A stretch of DNA of 34,430 nucleotides, from NCBI RefSeq assembly GCF_007714205.1, contig NZ_VMQU01000053.1, forward strand, positions 1 to 34,430, in the 5' to 3' direction. Source of the stretch: Mycobacterium helveticum. GTDB lineage: Bacteria > Actinomycetota > Actinomycetes > Mycobacteriales > Mycobacteriaceae. This document shows positions 7,847-16,900 of the stretch, one piece after another (the first letter of the stretch is position 1; every line of letters starts with the position of its first letter). The notes under the pieces were generated by a model that was given only the letters and a program-made list of their open reading frames with translations, searched no databases and was not told the origin of the DNA. The position numbers were made by a program, and so were the translations under genes.

Positions 7847-8917
7847 ATGGCCGAGATACTAGGTATCGGGTTGTCACATTATCCGCCGCTGAGCGGCCGC
7901 GACGAGGACATGGCCGGCCTGCTACGACTTGCCCTCGACGATCCGGCCATCCCGGCTGCGCAGAAAGATCCCGCGAATTGGCCGGAACTGATGTGTCGAG
8001 AATGGGGTTCCGACGAGGGCCGCTCGGCCGCGGCCGGTCATCGCGCCGCCCTGGTCACCAGATTTGAGCACGCCCGCAAGGCCCTCGACGAGTTCGCGCC
8101 GGACGTGGTGCTGATATGGGGCGATGACCAGTACGAGAACTTCCGCGAAGACATCATCCCCCCATATTCGGTGCAGGCCTACGACGACATGGAGATTCGG
8201 CCCTGGGCGCAGGCCGATCACTCATCGAATATGGCCGGCCGCGCCAACGCCTGGAACGAACCCGCCGACACGACGGCGTTTAAAGTGCGGGGGCGCCGGG
8301 ACATTGCCAAGCATCTCGTCACCGCACTGCTGGACCGTGGTATCGACATCGCTTACGCATATGAGCCACTTCACCATCCTGGGCTTCCCCACGCGTTCCT
8401 CAACGCCATTTTGTACCTGGACTATCACCGCACGGGTTTCGACTACCCGGTCATCGCGTTTCCGATCAATTGCTATGGGCGTCGGGTGATCAGCTACCGG
8501 GGTTTCGCCAGCCGGCTCGATGACGTACGGGATCTCGACCCACCCTCACCGCAGCCGGCGCGGATGATGGCCGTGGGCGCAGCGGTCGGACAGATCATGG
8601 CCGAGTCGCCATGGCGGGTTGCCCTGGTGGCGTCCTCGAGCTGGTCGCACGCCTTCCTGTGTGACAAGACCTACCGGTTGCGGCCTGACACAGCCAGCGA
8701 CCGCTATCTCTACGACCGGCTCGCCGCCGGCGATGTCGACGCCTGGCGCGCGGTATCTGTGTCCGACCTGGAGGAATCGGGTCAACAGGAACTGCTCAAC
8801 TGGTTCCCGCTGCTGGGCGCCATGGACGCACTGGGCTCGCCGACACCATCGTGGTCGGAGTTTGTCGGGACCGACGTCTTCAACTCCAACAAAGTGTTTG
8901 CGATCTATCAGCCCTGA
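7847..8917 (+). CDS. LigB-superfamily (class III) extradiol ring-cleavage dioxygenase
   Basis: This 356-residue protein begins at ATG 7847, six bases after AGGAAGG, rather than at the upstream in-frame GTG at 7817. It has class III extradiol features: an early SHYPPL segment (H11) for an iron-ligand histidine, a VVLIWGDDQYENF stretch, a histidine-rich YEPLHHPGLPHAF segment in the middle, and an ASSSWSHAF motif near residue 265. Such Fe(II) enzymes open catechols beside one hydroxyl. As first gene of an operon with an ACMSD-type decarboxylase and a C-C hydrolase, it fits 3,4-cleavage of 2,3-dihydroxy-p-cumate (CmtC step). The substrate is inferred from context; protocatechuate-like or other carboxylated catechols remain possible. 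Confidence 0.8.
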   Translation: MAEILGIGLSHYPPLSGRDEDMAGLLRLALDDPAIPAAQKDPANWPELMCREWGSDEGRSAAAGHRAALVTRFEHARKALDEFAPDVVLIWGDDQYENFREDIIPPYSVQAYDDMEIRPWAQADHSSNMAGRANAWNEPADTTAFKVRGRRDIAKHLVTALLDRGIDIAYAYEPLHHPGLPHAFLNAILYLDYHRTGFDYPVIAFPINCYGRRVISYRGFASRLDDVRDLDPPSPQPARMMAVGAAVGQIMAESPWRVALVASSSWSHAFLCDKTYRLRPDTASDRYLYDRLAAGDVDAWRAVSVSDLEESGQQELLNWFPLLGAMDALGSPTPSWSEFVGTDVFNSNKVFAIYQP

Positions 8918-8977
8918 CACCACGGCATCAGCCAGCATGGACAACGCTCGATCAACTTCCGCAAGGTGTGCAATTTT

Positions 8978-10033
8978 ATGACGCAGCCGACAATATGGTC
9001 GGACCGGCTTGCCGGGCTTGCCGCGGGCACGATCGATTTCCACACCCACGCGATCGATCCCGATCTGCCTGACATCGGGGCAACGCATCATGGATGTTTT
9101 CCTCGTGTCGAACGCACCGGTGAGCGCACCGCCCAGATCATCTGCAACGACCACGTGTATCGCAATGTCGACGACACCTGTTGGTCAACGGCAGCTCGGA
9201 TCCGTGACATGGACAGCGAAGACATCGCCGTGCAAGTTCTTTCCCCGATCCCGGTGACCTTGTGCCACGAGCAGCCGGCGGCAGGAGCGGCGGAATTGGC
9301 CCGGGCCCAGAACGACTTCCTGGCAGCCACCGTTGCGTCGGCCCCGCACCGGTTCCTGGCCCTCGGCGCGGTGCCGCTGCAGGACCCGCCACGGGCGATC
9401 CAAGAATTGGCCCGGTGTGTCACCGAGCTCGGGTTTGTGGGCGTCGAGATCGGAACCCGCGTCGGAGAATTCGAGCTCGCCGACGTCCGGTTCAGGCCGT
9501 TTTTCGATGCTGCGTCGTCGCTGTCTGCGGTGATCTTCATCCACCCGGTCGACCGCGACCTCAACCCGCGGGTGACCAACCTTGGCCTGGGGTTTGGGAT
9601 CGGCATGCCCACCGAAACGGCGACTGCCGCGGCGGCGTTGTTGTCCGCCGGTATCGTGCCGGCCGCACCCGGTGCACGGATCGTGCTCGCACACGGGGCA
9701 GGCGCGCTTCCCGCACTGCTACCGCGTCTGGACCGCGGGCAGCGCCTCGTCGCCACCCCGGAGGGTGCCGAGCGGCTCTCCAGTGTGGCACGCCGGCTGT
9801 GGTGTGACTCGCTGACTTACGACGTCGCGAGCCTGCAGCTGGCGGTACAACGATTCGGCGCCGACCACGTGGTACTGGGCACCGACTATCCGTTCGCAGC
9901 TCGCGAACAACCCGCCGGAGTTGTTCTGGCCCACCTCGATCCCCGGCTGAAGCTGCGCCTGGCCAGCCAGAACGCCTACACCCTGTGTTCGGGCGTCGAG
10001 ATGGCTAAACAATCGTCGCGAGTTGGGACTTGA
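8978..10033 (+). CDS. ACMSD-type amidohydrolase-fold decarboxylase
   Basis: This roughly 350-residue metal-dependent protein belongs to the amidohydrolase-2/ACMSD family. The metal site is visible as HTH near the N-terminus (IDFHTHAIDP), a mid-protein FIHPVDR histidine, LAHGAG, and a late LGTDYPF aspartate. The family decarboxylates acids such as alpha-amino-beta-carboxymuconate semialdehyde. The expected p-cumate ring-cleavage product is the hydroxy analogue of that compound, so a decarboxylase role (CmtD step) fits the chemistry and the position between a ring-cleavage dioxygenase and a hydrolase. I chose the ATG at 8978; an in-frame GTG at 8966 is possible. Spacing from the dioxygenase stop is about 60 bases. 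Confidence 0.82.
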   Translation: MTQPTIWSDRLAGLAAGTIDFHTHAIDPDLPDIGATHHGCFPRVERTGERTAQIICNDHVYRNVDDTCWSTAARIRDMDSEDIAVQVLSPIPVTLCHEQPAAGAAELARAQNDFLAATVASAPHRFLALGAVPLQDPPRAIQELARCVTELGFVGVEIGTRVGEFELADVRFRPFFDAASSLSAVIFIHPVDRDLNPRVTNLGLGFGIGMPTETATAAAALLSAGIVPAAPGARIVLAHGAGALPALLPRLDRGQRLVATPEGAERLSSVARRLWCDSLTYDVASLQLAVQRFGADHVVLGTDYPFAAREQPAGVVLAHLDPRLKLRLASQNAYTLCSGVEMAKQSSRVGT

Positions 10034-10125
10034 CGCATGTTGTCACCCGCACCGAACAGCTCACGGTCGACAAGCCGCGTCGAAGACGCCGGTAACCTCG
10101 CAAACCAGAAGGGAAATGCCTCGCT

Positions 10126-11013
10126 ATGACCACCGACGCTGACACCACAAACCCTGCCATCGGTGCGTCCGTCGATGCTGGCGGAATCATCACCAACTAT
10201 CTGCACGCAGGCGACGCGGCCGCCACACCTGTGGTGTTGTTGCACGGCTCGGGGCCCGGTGTGTCGGCGTATGCCAACTGGCGGACGACCATCCCCAGCC
10301 TGGCCGCCTCTAACCATGTTTTCGCGCCCGACCTCGCCGGCTTCGGCTACACCCAACGGCCCGACGGCTACCGCTACACCATGGACAACTGGATCACTCA
10401 CGTCGAGGGGTTCCTCGCCGCGCTCGGGCTGCAGTCCTATTCGCTAGTGGGCAACAGCTTCGGCGGTGCGCTAGCGCTGCGGCTGGCCACCAAACACCCC
10501 GATCAGGTTCGGCGCCTGGTGCTGATGGGCAGCGTCGGGGTCCCTTTCTTGATGACGGAGGGACTCGAGGCGGTCTGGGGTTATGAGCCCTCAGTCCCGG
10601 CAATGCGCCGCGTGATGGATTTTTTCGCCTACAACCGTGAGTTGATCACTGACGAGCTGGCAGCGACACGCTATGAGGCCAGCGTTCAACCGGGCTTCCA
10701 GGAATCCTACGCGGCGATGTTCCCCGCCCCCCGCCAGCGCTGGCTCGACGCGATGTCGACCGACGAGAACACGATCCGCGGGGTCCAGTGCCCCACTTTG
10801 ATCATCCACGGCCGCGAGGACCGGGTCATCCCTCCCGACACCTCCCGAAAGCTCTTCGAGCTGATCCCCAACGCTCAGCTCCATATGTTCGGACAATGCG
10901 GGCACTGGACACAAATTGAGCATGCGGCGGAGTTCAATCATCTCGTCGCTTCCTTCCTCGCCGACGAACAGCAATCATTGCTTGCTGATCAGCTCAAGAA
11001 GAGGCCATCGTGA
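10126..11013 (+). CDS. Alpha/beta hydrolase, meta-cleavage product hydrolase (CmtE/XylF type)
   Basis: This 295-residue alpha/beta-hydrolase has the oxyanion-hole HGSGPGVSAYANW segment near residue 40, the nucleophile elbow GNSFGG near residue 110, an acid in HGREDRVIP and the catalytic histidine in CGHWTQIEH. These are the features of C-C hydrolases that split 2-hydroxy-6-oxo-dienoates. In the proposed pathway it would release 2-hydroxypenta-2,4-dienoate and isobutyrate after the decarboxylation step. Its stop overlaps the GTG start of the reductase gene by four bases (GTGA), indicating one operon. The same reaction type is encoded again at 24949-25812, by a clearly different paralogue. Confidence 0.85.
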   Translation: MTTDADTTNPAIGASVDAGGIITNYLHAGDAAATPVVLLHGSGPGVSAYANWRTTIPSLAASNHVFAPDLAGFGYTQRPDGYRYTMDNWITHVEGFLAALGLQSYSLVGNSFGGALALRLATKHPDQVRRLVLMGSVGVPFLMTEGLEAVWGYEPSVPAMRRVMDFFAYNRELITDELAATRYEASVQPGFQESYAAMFPAPRQRWLDAMSTDENTIRGVQCPTLIIHGREDRVIPPDTSRKLFELIPNAQLHMFGQCGHWTQIEHAAEFNHLVASFLADEQQSLLADQLKKRPS

Positions 11014-12077
11014 AACTGTTCTCGCGCGCCAAAAGTCACGCACCGCGCACTGCCACGATCACCGGTACCAACAAGGTGTTCGAGGTACCGGGGAAAGATT
11101 CCATCCTCAACGAGGCATTGGCCGCCGGTATCCCATTCCCGCACAGCTGCACCGTTGGGACGTGTGGCACCTGCAAGTCCAAGCTCGTCCACGGCAAGGT
11201 GCGCGAAATCGTCGATTCCGCGATCACTTTAAGTGCACAAGAACTGCGTGACGGCTACATCCTGGCGTGCCAAAGCATTGCTCGGACGTCCGTCGAACTT
11301 GACGTAGCCGGCCTGGCCGACATGCCAGAGCACCCCCTCATACACACCGATGCTGTGATCTCTTCACACCGGACGCTCACCCACGATATCGCCGAAATCG
11401 TACTGACCCTTGACAAAGACCTCGACTACACCGCCGGCCAATACGCCGAACTCCGCATCGACGGAGCGACGGGCCCCCGGTCGTATTCCTTTGCCACCGC
11501 TCCGGGCGAAACGGACCGGCGCCGCGTGACCTTTTACGTCCGCCACGTGGCGGGGGGGCAATTCAGCGACTGGTTGTTCGAAAACAACAGGCAAAACGCG
11601 CAACTGCAACTGGCCGGCCCGTTCGGCGATCTCTGGCTGCGCCCGGCTGACGAACCCATTTTGTGCGTCGCTGGCGGCAGCGGACTCGCGCCAATCAAGG
11701 CCCTACTCGAAGACGCCGCGCGCCAAGGCTGTAAGCGTCAGACCGTTTTACTCTTCGGGGCCCGAACACAGCGCGATTTATACTGTCTGGAGGAGTTAGA
11801 CGCACTGGAACGCTCATGGGATGGGCAATTCGAATTCCGGGCCATCCTGTCGGAAGAGTCACCGGAGTCGACCTGGGCGGGTGCTCGCGGGTTCGTCACC
11901 GACGTGCTGCGCCAGTTGCCGAACCAGTTCGTGCACGACTGCCACGTGTACACGTGCGGCCCACCGGTGATGATCGACGCGCTAGAAGCCGCTCTGCACG
12001 AGATCCGAGCCGACCCGCGACATTTCTACGCCGATCGGTTTGTCACTCGCATCCCCGGTGCCGCGCAAACACTGTGA
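11010..12077 (+). CDS. Ferredoxin-FAD-NAD(P)H reductase (XylA/CymAb-like electron-transfer component)
   Basis: This 355-residue three-domain reductase starts with GTG. An N-terminal plant-type [2Fe-2S] domain has CTVGTCGTC plus a later LACQS cysteine. An FAD-binding domain with RSYSFAT follows, then an NAD domain with GGSGLAPIKALL and a C-terminal YTCGPPVMID motif. It moves electrons from NAD(P)H to an oxygenase. In the p-cymene system the natural partner is the membrane monooxygenase at 2947-4086, although the two genes are in opposite operons. It could also serve the p-cumate-type dioxygenase and the region C dioxygenase, neither of which has a reductase beside it. Confidence 0.88.
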   Translation: MKLFSRAKSHAPRTATITGTNKVFEVPGKDSILNEALAAGIPFPHSCTVGTCGTCKSKLVHGKVREIVDSAITLSAQELRDGYILACQSIARTSVELDVAGLADMPEHPLIHTDAVISSHRTLTHDIAEIVLTLDKDLDYTAGQYAELRIDGATGPRSYSFATAPGETDRRRVTFYVRHVAGGQFSDWLFENNRQNAQLQLAGPFGDLWLRPADEPILCVAGGSGLAPIKALLEDAARQGCKRQTVLLFGARTQRDLYCLEELDALERSWDGQFEFRAILSEESPESTWAGARGFVTDVLRQLPNQFVHDCHVYTCGPPVMIDALEAALHEIRADPRHFYADRFVTRIPGAAQTL

Positions 12078-12209
12078 CGTTGCGCCTCACCGAGACGGTG
12101 TGACGCCAACCCACCGCGACTGAAGGCCGGCAGCACCGGAAGCCACCGTCAAATACAGCCGAAACTGCCAGATACTCCCGGCATCTCAACCAGCGCGGCG
12201 CAAGCGTGT

Positions 12210-12310
12210 CGAACAATTCGGCTCGCGTTGTTCGCTACCGCGTCATAATGGCTGCTAGCGGCGATATCTGCCGACGAACAATGCTAGGTTAACGCTAGCA
12301 ATTTACCTAG
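12210..12310 (+). promoter_or_regulatory. Repeat-rich regulatory region upstream of benA
   Basis: The 289-base gap 12078-12366 holds two inverted repeats. CGAACAA (12210-12216) pairs exactly with TTGTTCG (12228-12234), and CTAGGTTAA (12284-12292) pairs with TTTACCTAG (12302-12310) at eight of nine positions. CGAACAAT also occurs as a direct repeat at 12210-12217 and 12275-12282. Their position 55-160 bases before the benA start suits activator sites for the LAL regulator encoded downstream of the operon. I see no convincing -35/-10 pair. Confidence 0.5.
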
Positions 12311-12366
12311 TGTGATGGGCGCCACCGCGTGCGATGGTTGCAGCACACCCCCCGTTGGAGGCAATG

Positions 12367-13749
12367 ATGAGCGCACCGATTACCGAGAACCTCGACCACC
12401 TCGCAACCGTCCTCGCCGACGCGTTGATCGAAGACCCGCAGGCCGGCCGCTACCAGGTCAACCGCCGGATCTTCACCGACGCCGAGGTCTTCGAGTTGGA
12501 GATGAAGTACATCTTCGAGGGCAACTGGGTCTACCTCGCTCACGAAAGCCAACTGCCCAACCCGGGTGATTACTTCACCACCTACATCGGCCGCCAGCCG
12601 GTGGTCATCACCCGCGACAAGGGCGGTGCACTGCACTGCCTGATCAACGCGTGCGCGCACCGCGGCGCGATGGTGTGTCGCCGTAAGACCGACAACCGGA
12701 TGACGCTAACCTGCCCGTTTCACGGCTGGACATTCCGCAACGACGGTAGCCTGCTCAAGGTCAAAGACCCCGACGGTGCCGGCTACCCGCCCACCTTCGA
12801 CCACAACGGATCCCACGACATGACCAAGGTCGCTCGGTTCGACAGCTATCGGGGGTTCCTGTTCGGCAGCCTCAACGCCGACGTGCTGCCGTTGACCGAG
12901 CATCTTGGCGACGCCACCAAGATCATCGACCTGCTCGTCGACCAGGCCCCCGACGGCCTGGAGGTGCTGCGGGGTTCGTCGACCTACACCTTCGACGGCA
13001 ATTGGAAGGTGCAGGCCGAAAACGGGGCTGATGGCTACCACGTTTCGGCCACGCACTGGAATTATGTGGCCACCACGTCGCGGCGGTCCAGCGGTGAATC
13101 CAAAACCGACACCAAGGTGCTCGATGCCGGTAGCTGGGGTAAACACGGCGGCGGCTACTGGTCGTTCCCGAACGGGCATGTGTGCCTGTGGACCTGGGTG
13201 CCGAATCCGCAGGACCGGCCGCTGTGGGACAGGATCGGCGAGTTGAAAGCCACCCTGGGTGCGGCTAAGGGTGAGTTCATGATCAAGGGCTCCCGCAACT
13301 TGGGGATCTACCCCAATGTCTATCTGATGGACCAAATGTCGACGCAGATTAGACATTTCCGGCCGGTCGCGCCGGAGAAGACCGAAGTGACCATTTACTG
13401 TGTCGCCCCCAAGGGTGAGAGCCCGGCGGACCGGGCGCACCGCATCCGCCAATACGAAGACTTCTTCAACGCCTCCGGTATGGCCACGCCGGACGACCTG
13501 GAGGAGTTCCGCTCCTGCCAGCGCGCATTTCACGCGAGCGCCGCGCCGTGGAACGACATGAGCCGCGGCGCCGAGCATTGGCTATCCGGCCCAGACCCGG
13601 TCGCCGAATCGCTTGGCATGGATCAGATTATCTCATCCGGCGCCCGCAACGAGGACGAGGGTCTCTACCTGGCGCAGCACGGTTATTGGCTGCAGACCAT
13701 GCAGGCCGCGCTCGCCCGGGAAGCGGCCCAGCAGACGGAGCATGTCTGA
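12367..13749 (+). CDS. benA: Benzoate 1,2-dioxygenase, alpha (large) subunit
   Basis: This 460-residue Rieske oxygenase converts benzoate to the 1,2-cis-dihydrodiol carboxylate. Rieske ligands are C96/H98 (CAHRG) and C116/H119 (CPFHGW). The active-site iron ligands are in [12 protein letters not shown] (H225, H230). The length, the [11 protein letters not shown] segment and the gene order alpha-beta-reductase-diol dehydrogenase match the BenA family. I chose ATG 12367, five bases after GGAGG; 12364 is also ATG and an in-frame ATG exists at 12334. The stop overlaps the benB start in TGATG. Confidence 0.93.
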   Translation: MSAPITENLDHLATVLADALIEDPQAGRYQVNRRIFTDAEVFELEMKYIFEGNWVYLAHESQLPNPGDYFTTYIGRQPVVITRDKGGALHCLINACAHRGAMVCRRKTDNRMTLTCPFHGWTFRNDGSLLKVKDPDGAGYPPTFDHNGSHDMTKVARFDSYRGFLFGSLNADVLPLTEHLGDATKIIDLLVDQAPDGLEVLRGSSTYTFDGNWKVQAENGADGYHVSATHWNYVATTSRRSSGESKTDTKVLDAGSWGKHGGGYWSFPNGHVCLWTWVPNPQDRPLWDRIGELKATLGAAKGEFMIKGSRNLGIYPNVYLMDQMSTQIRHFRPVAPEKTEVTIYCVAPKGESPADRAHRIRQYEDFFNASGMATPDDLEEFRSCQRAFHASAAPWNDMSRGAEHWLSGPDPVAESLGMDQIISSGARNEDEGLYLAQHGYWLQTMQAALAREAAQQTEHV

Positions 13750-14273
13750 TGACTACCGCGCAGAACACCGACACCGGTGGGAAATTGATCACCCAGAACA
13801 TGGTCGAACAATTCCTCTACCGCGAGGCCCGCTATCTCGATGACCGTGAGTTCGAAAAATGGCTGGAGTGCTACGCCGACGACGTCGTCTACTGGCTACC
13901 AACCTGGGACGACGCCGACCGGCTGGTCGAAGACCCGCAGCGCGACATTTCGCTGATCTACTACGCCAACAAGGGCGGACTGGAAGACCGGATCTTCCGG
14001 ATCCGCACGGAGCGTTCCTCGGCCACCTCTCTTCCCGAGCCGCGCACCAGCCACAACATCACCAACGTCGAAGTCATCGAGCGCCGCGGCGATGTTGTCG
14101 ACGTGCGATTCAACTGGCACACCATGTATTTCCGCTACCAGACCATCGACCCGTACTACGGTACGTCGTTTTACACCATCGACTTTTCTGCTGGGCAGCC
14201 ACTTATCCGGCGCAAGACCGTGGTGCTGAAAAACGACTACATCCACCACGTGGTCGACGTCTACCACTTCTGA
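13749..14273 (+). CDS. benB: Benzoate 1,2-dioxygenase, beta (small) subunit
   Basis: This 174-residue beta subunit starts at ATG 13749, sharing bases with the benA stop (TGATG). It carries the usual FLYREARYLDDREFEKWLE N-terminal helix, a SHNITNVEV segment and a strand-rich C-terminal half ending in VVDVYHF. It has no cofactor of its own and forms the alpha3beta3 oxygenase with BenA. A longer in-frame reading upstream (from 13548) only covers benA in another frame and should be ignored. Confidence 0.93.
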   Translation: MTTAQNTDTGGKLITQNMVEQFLYREARYLDDREFEKWLECYADDVVYWLPTWDDADRLVEDPQRDISLIYYANKGGLEDRIFRIRTERSSATSLPEPRTSHNITNVEVIERRGDVVDVRFNWHTMYFRYQTIDPYYGTSFYTIDFSAGQPLIRRKTVVLKNDYIHHVVDVYHF

Positions 14274-14283
14274 AAGTAGCGAC

Positions 14284-16863
14284 ATGACCGTCCCGGTCGC
14301 CACCTACCAGGTCGCGCTTTCGTTCGAAGACGGGGTCACCCGGTTCATCACCTGCCGCGCCGATCAGACCGTCGCCGACGCGTCGTATCGGCAGCGCATC
14401 AACATCCCGTTGGACTGCCGCGACGGCGCGTGCGGCACCTGCAAGGCGTTGTGCGAATCGGGTCGCTACGATGGGGGCACCTATATTGCTGACGCGCTGT
14501 CCGCCGACGAGGCCGCGGCCGGTTACGTGCTGCCCTGCAGCATGAAGCCCCGCTCGGACCTGGTGCTGCAGATCGCCAGTACCTCGCAAGTCGCCAAGAC
14601 CACGGCAGCCCGCTACACCGCAACGCTCGCTGCGCTGCAACGGCTTTCACCGACGACTGTAAAGATCGGCATCGATGTCACCGACCGCGACCAATTGGCG
14701 TTTCTCCCCGGCCAATACGTCAACATCACCGTGCCGGGCACCGGCCTCACCCGGTCCTACTCGTTCAGCAATTCGCCCGCCGATCAGCGGCTGACTTTTC
14801 TGATCAAACTGACGCCGGGCGGTGTGATGTCGAGCTATCTGACCGAACGGGCGATAGTCGGAGACGACCTCGAATTCACCGGCCCGCACGGTTCATTCTT
14901 CCTGCGTGAGGCCGACCGGCCGGCGCTGATGCTCGCCGGCGGCACTGGTCTCGCGCCGATCCTGTCGATGCTGCGCAAGTTGCGTGGCCAGTCCAACCGT
15001 CGCAAAGTGCACCTCATCTACGGTGTCACCGGCGACGACGACCTCGTGGCGCTCGACGAATTGGCCCAGGCATCCGCCCAGCTGCCCGGGTTCAGCTGGG
15101 ATTACTGCGTCGCCGACCCGAACAGCTCGGCCCCCAACAAGGGACCGGACAAGGCCTACGTCACCAGTCTCATCCACACTGAACACCTCTACGACGGCGA
15201 CGTCGCGGTCTACCTATGCGGGCCGCCGCCCATGGTCGACGCCGTGCGTCAACACTTCCGCGCCGCCGGGCTCGAACCAACCGGCTTCTACTACGAGAAA
15301 TTCGCACTCGCCGCCGCTGCCGGCCAAGCGGCCCCTCTCGACGCGCAAGCCGGGCAGACCCGCGATGACGAACAGCTGCTACCCGCAGCCGATGCCCGAG
15401 CGGTCGGCGGCCAGATCGTGCTGCCCGCCAGGGAAATTCGCGCCTGGGCCGGGGCGGTACCCGTCACCGACGACGATAAGGCCATCCGCCGGATAGCAGA
15501 ACAAGAAATTTTCCCAGCCCTGGTCGGCGAACAGCCTCGCGCGCCCGCCTCTGTGTCGGGTCCGCAACCACCGGAAACGGTTAGTCCAGACGGTTACCAG
15601 ATCGGCGAGGAACACCCGGCCATGCACGAGTCCGACGCGGTGTTCGAAGCCCGGCAAGCCCTCGAACTCGGCGCGCTGGATCTGACCTTGGGCCGGCTGA
15701 GCAGCCAACAGCTCGCCGGCTACCGATTACTGGCCGAATCGACGCTCCCCTACGTCGACGGTGACAGGTTCGTCGACGCCGCCGAGTACACCGCAACCAA
15801 CGCGGCGTTTCATGATTACCTGTTCACCCTGACTGGCAACCAGCATCTGCTGCAGGCCTACCAGGCCCTCGATATCAAGGGCCGGATGAGCGAAGCGCTG
15901 CGCAACGCGACCTGGTGCCACCCGTTGGTCGCCCAAGACCACATCGACATCGTCGACGCGTTCGAGGCCGGCGACTACGCGGCTGCGCGGGCGCTGATCA
16001 TGGCGCACGCCGAACGCTCCAAGCAGTCGATGCGCCGCGCCATGGCGGATGCGCTCACGGCGCGGGGCCCGCAGCTCCTCACCCCCGGACGTTTCGCCGG
16101 CAAGGTCGCCGTCGTCACCGGAGCGGCGCAAGGGATCGGCGAGCAAACCGCCCGGCGGATCAACGCCGAGGGCGGAACACTGGTGCTAGCCGACCGCTCC
16201 GAGTTCGTGAAGGAACTCGCCGACGAACTGGCGTCCGTCGGGCCGCAAACGTTAGCCGTCACCGTCGACCTCGAATCCGCGCAAGGAGCCAGAACCCTTG
16301 TACAGCAAGCGCTGTCGTCTTTCGGGCGCATCGACGTGCTGATCAACAACGTCGGCGGTGCGATCAACTTCAAACCGTTCACCGAGTTCACCGACGCTGA
16401 GATCCGCGCCGAGATCGACCGCTCGCTGCTGACCACGCTGTATTGCTGTCGCGCCGCGCTCCCGCCGATGGTGCAACGCGGCGCTGGTGTGATCGTCAAC
16501 GTCTCCTCGGCGGCGACCCGCGGCATTCACCGCATCCCTTACTCAGCGGCCAAGGGCGGGATCAACGCGCTCACCGCCTCGCTCGCGATGGAGTACGCCG
16601 ACGCCGGCATCCGAGTCGTCGCGACTGCCCCGGGCGGAACTGAGGCACCCCCGCGCCGGATCTCGCGCGGGACTCCCGAACCCACCAACGACGCCGAGCG
16701 GGCCTGGTTCCAAACCCACATCGACCAGAGCGTCGCCTCCTCGCTGATGAAACGCTACGGCACCCTCGCCGAACAGGCCGCGGCGATCTGCTTCCTGGCG
16801 TCCGACGAGGCGTCCTACATCACCGGCAGCGTGCTCCCCGTCGCCGGCGGTGACCAGGGTTAA
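14284..16863 (+). CDS. BenC-FCD-BenD fusion: dioxygenase reductase, ligand-binding domain and benzoate-diol dehydrogenase
   Basis: This 859-residue protein joins three units. Residues 1-340 are a BenC reductase with [2Fe-2S] ligands C45, C50, C53 and C85, FAD motif RSYSFSN (158-164), NAD motif GGTGLAP (219-225) and CGPPPMVD (312-319). Residues about 450-590 resemble the FCD domain, the effector-binding half of FadR/GntR regulators, with AAFHDYL (H510), a DHIDIVDAFEAGD segment (H553) and H575; no DNA-binding helix-turn-helix is seen. Residues about 602-859 are an SDR with TGAAQGIG (612-619), NNVGG and YSAAK (753-757), matching BenD, which turns the benzoate cis-diol into catechol and CO2. A Pro/Ala-rich linker (about 345-445) joins the reductase to the middle domain. 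The reading frame is uninterrupted. Ordinary BenC is about 340 residues and BenD about 260. The middle domain's role is unknown; it may sense benzoate, diol or catechol, or act as a scaffold. Confidence 0.9.
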   Translation: MTVPVATYQVALSFEDGVTRFITCRADQTVADASYRQRINIPLDCRDGACGTCKALCESGRYDGGTYIADALSADEAAAGYVLPCSMKPRSDLVLQIASTSQVAKTTAARYTATLAALQRLSPTTVKIGIDVTDRDQLAFLPGQYVNITVPGTGLTRSYSFSNSPADQRLTFLIKLTPGGVMSSYLTERAIVGDDLEFTGPHGSFFLREADRPALMLAGGTGLAPILSMLRKLRGQSNRRKVHLIYGVTGDDDLVALDELAQASAQLPGFSWDYCVADPNSSAPNKGPDKAYVTSLIHTEHLYDGDVAVYLCGPPPMVDAVRQHFRAAGLEPTGFYYEKFALAAAAGQAAPLDAQAGQTRDDEQLLPAADARAVGGQIVLPAREIRAWAGAVPVTDDDKAIRRIAEQEIFPALVGEQPRAPASVSGPQPPETVSPDGYQIGEEHPAMHESDAVFEARQALELGALDLTLGRLSSQQLAGYRLLAESTLPYVDGDRFVDAAEYTATNAAFHDYLFTLTGNQHLLQAYQALDIKGRMSEALRNATWCHPLVAQDHIDIVDAFEAGDYAAARALIMAHAERSKQSMRRAMADALTARGPQLLTPGRFAGKVAVVTGAAQGIGEQTARRINAEGGTLVLADRSEFVKELADELASVGPQTLAVTVDLESAQGARTLVQQALSSFGRIDVLINNVGGAINFKPFTEFTDAEIRAEIDRSLLTTLYCCRAALPPMVQRGAGVIVNVSSAATRGIHRIPYSAAKGGINALTASLAMEYADAGIRVVATAPGGTEAPPRRISRGTPEPTNDAERAWFQTHIDQSVASSLMKRYGTLAEQAAAICFLASDEASYITGSVLPVAGGDQG

Positions 16864-16900
16864 CGTCGGGCCGACACCGTCTCGCAGCTAGCATGAGTGT

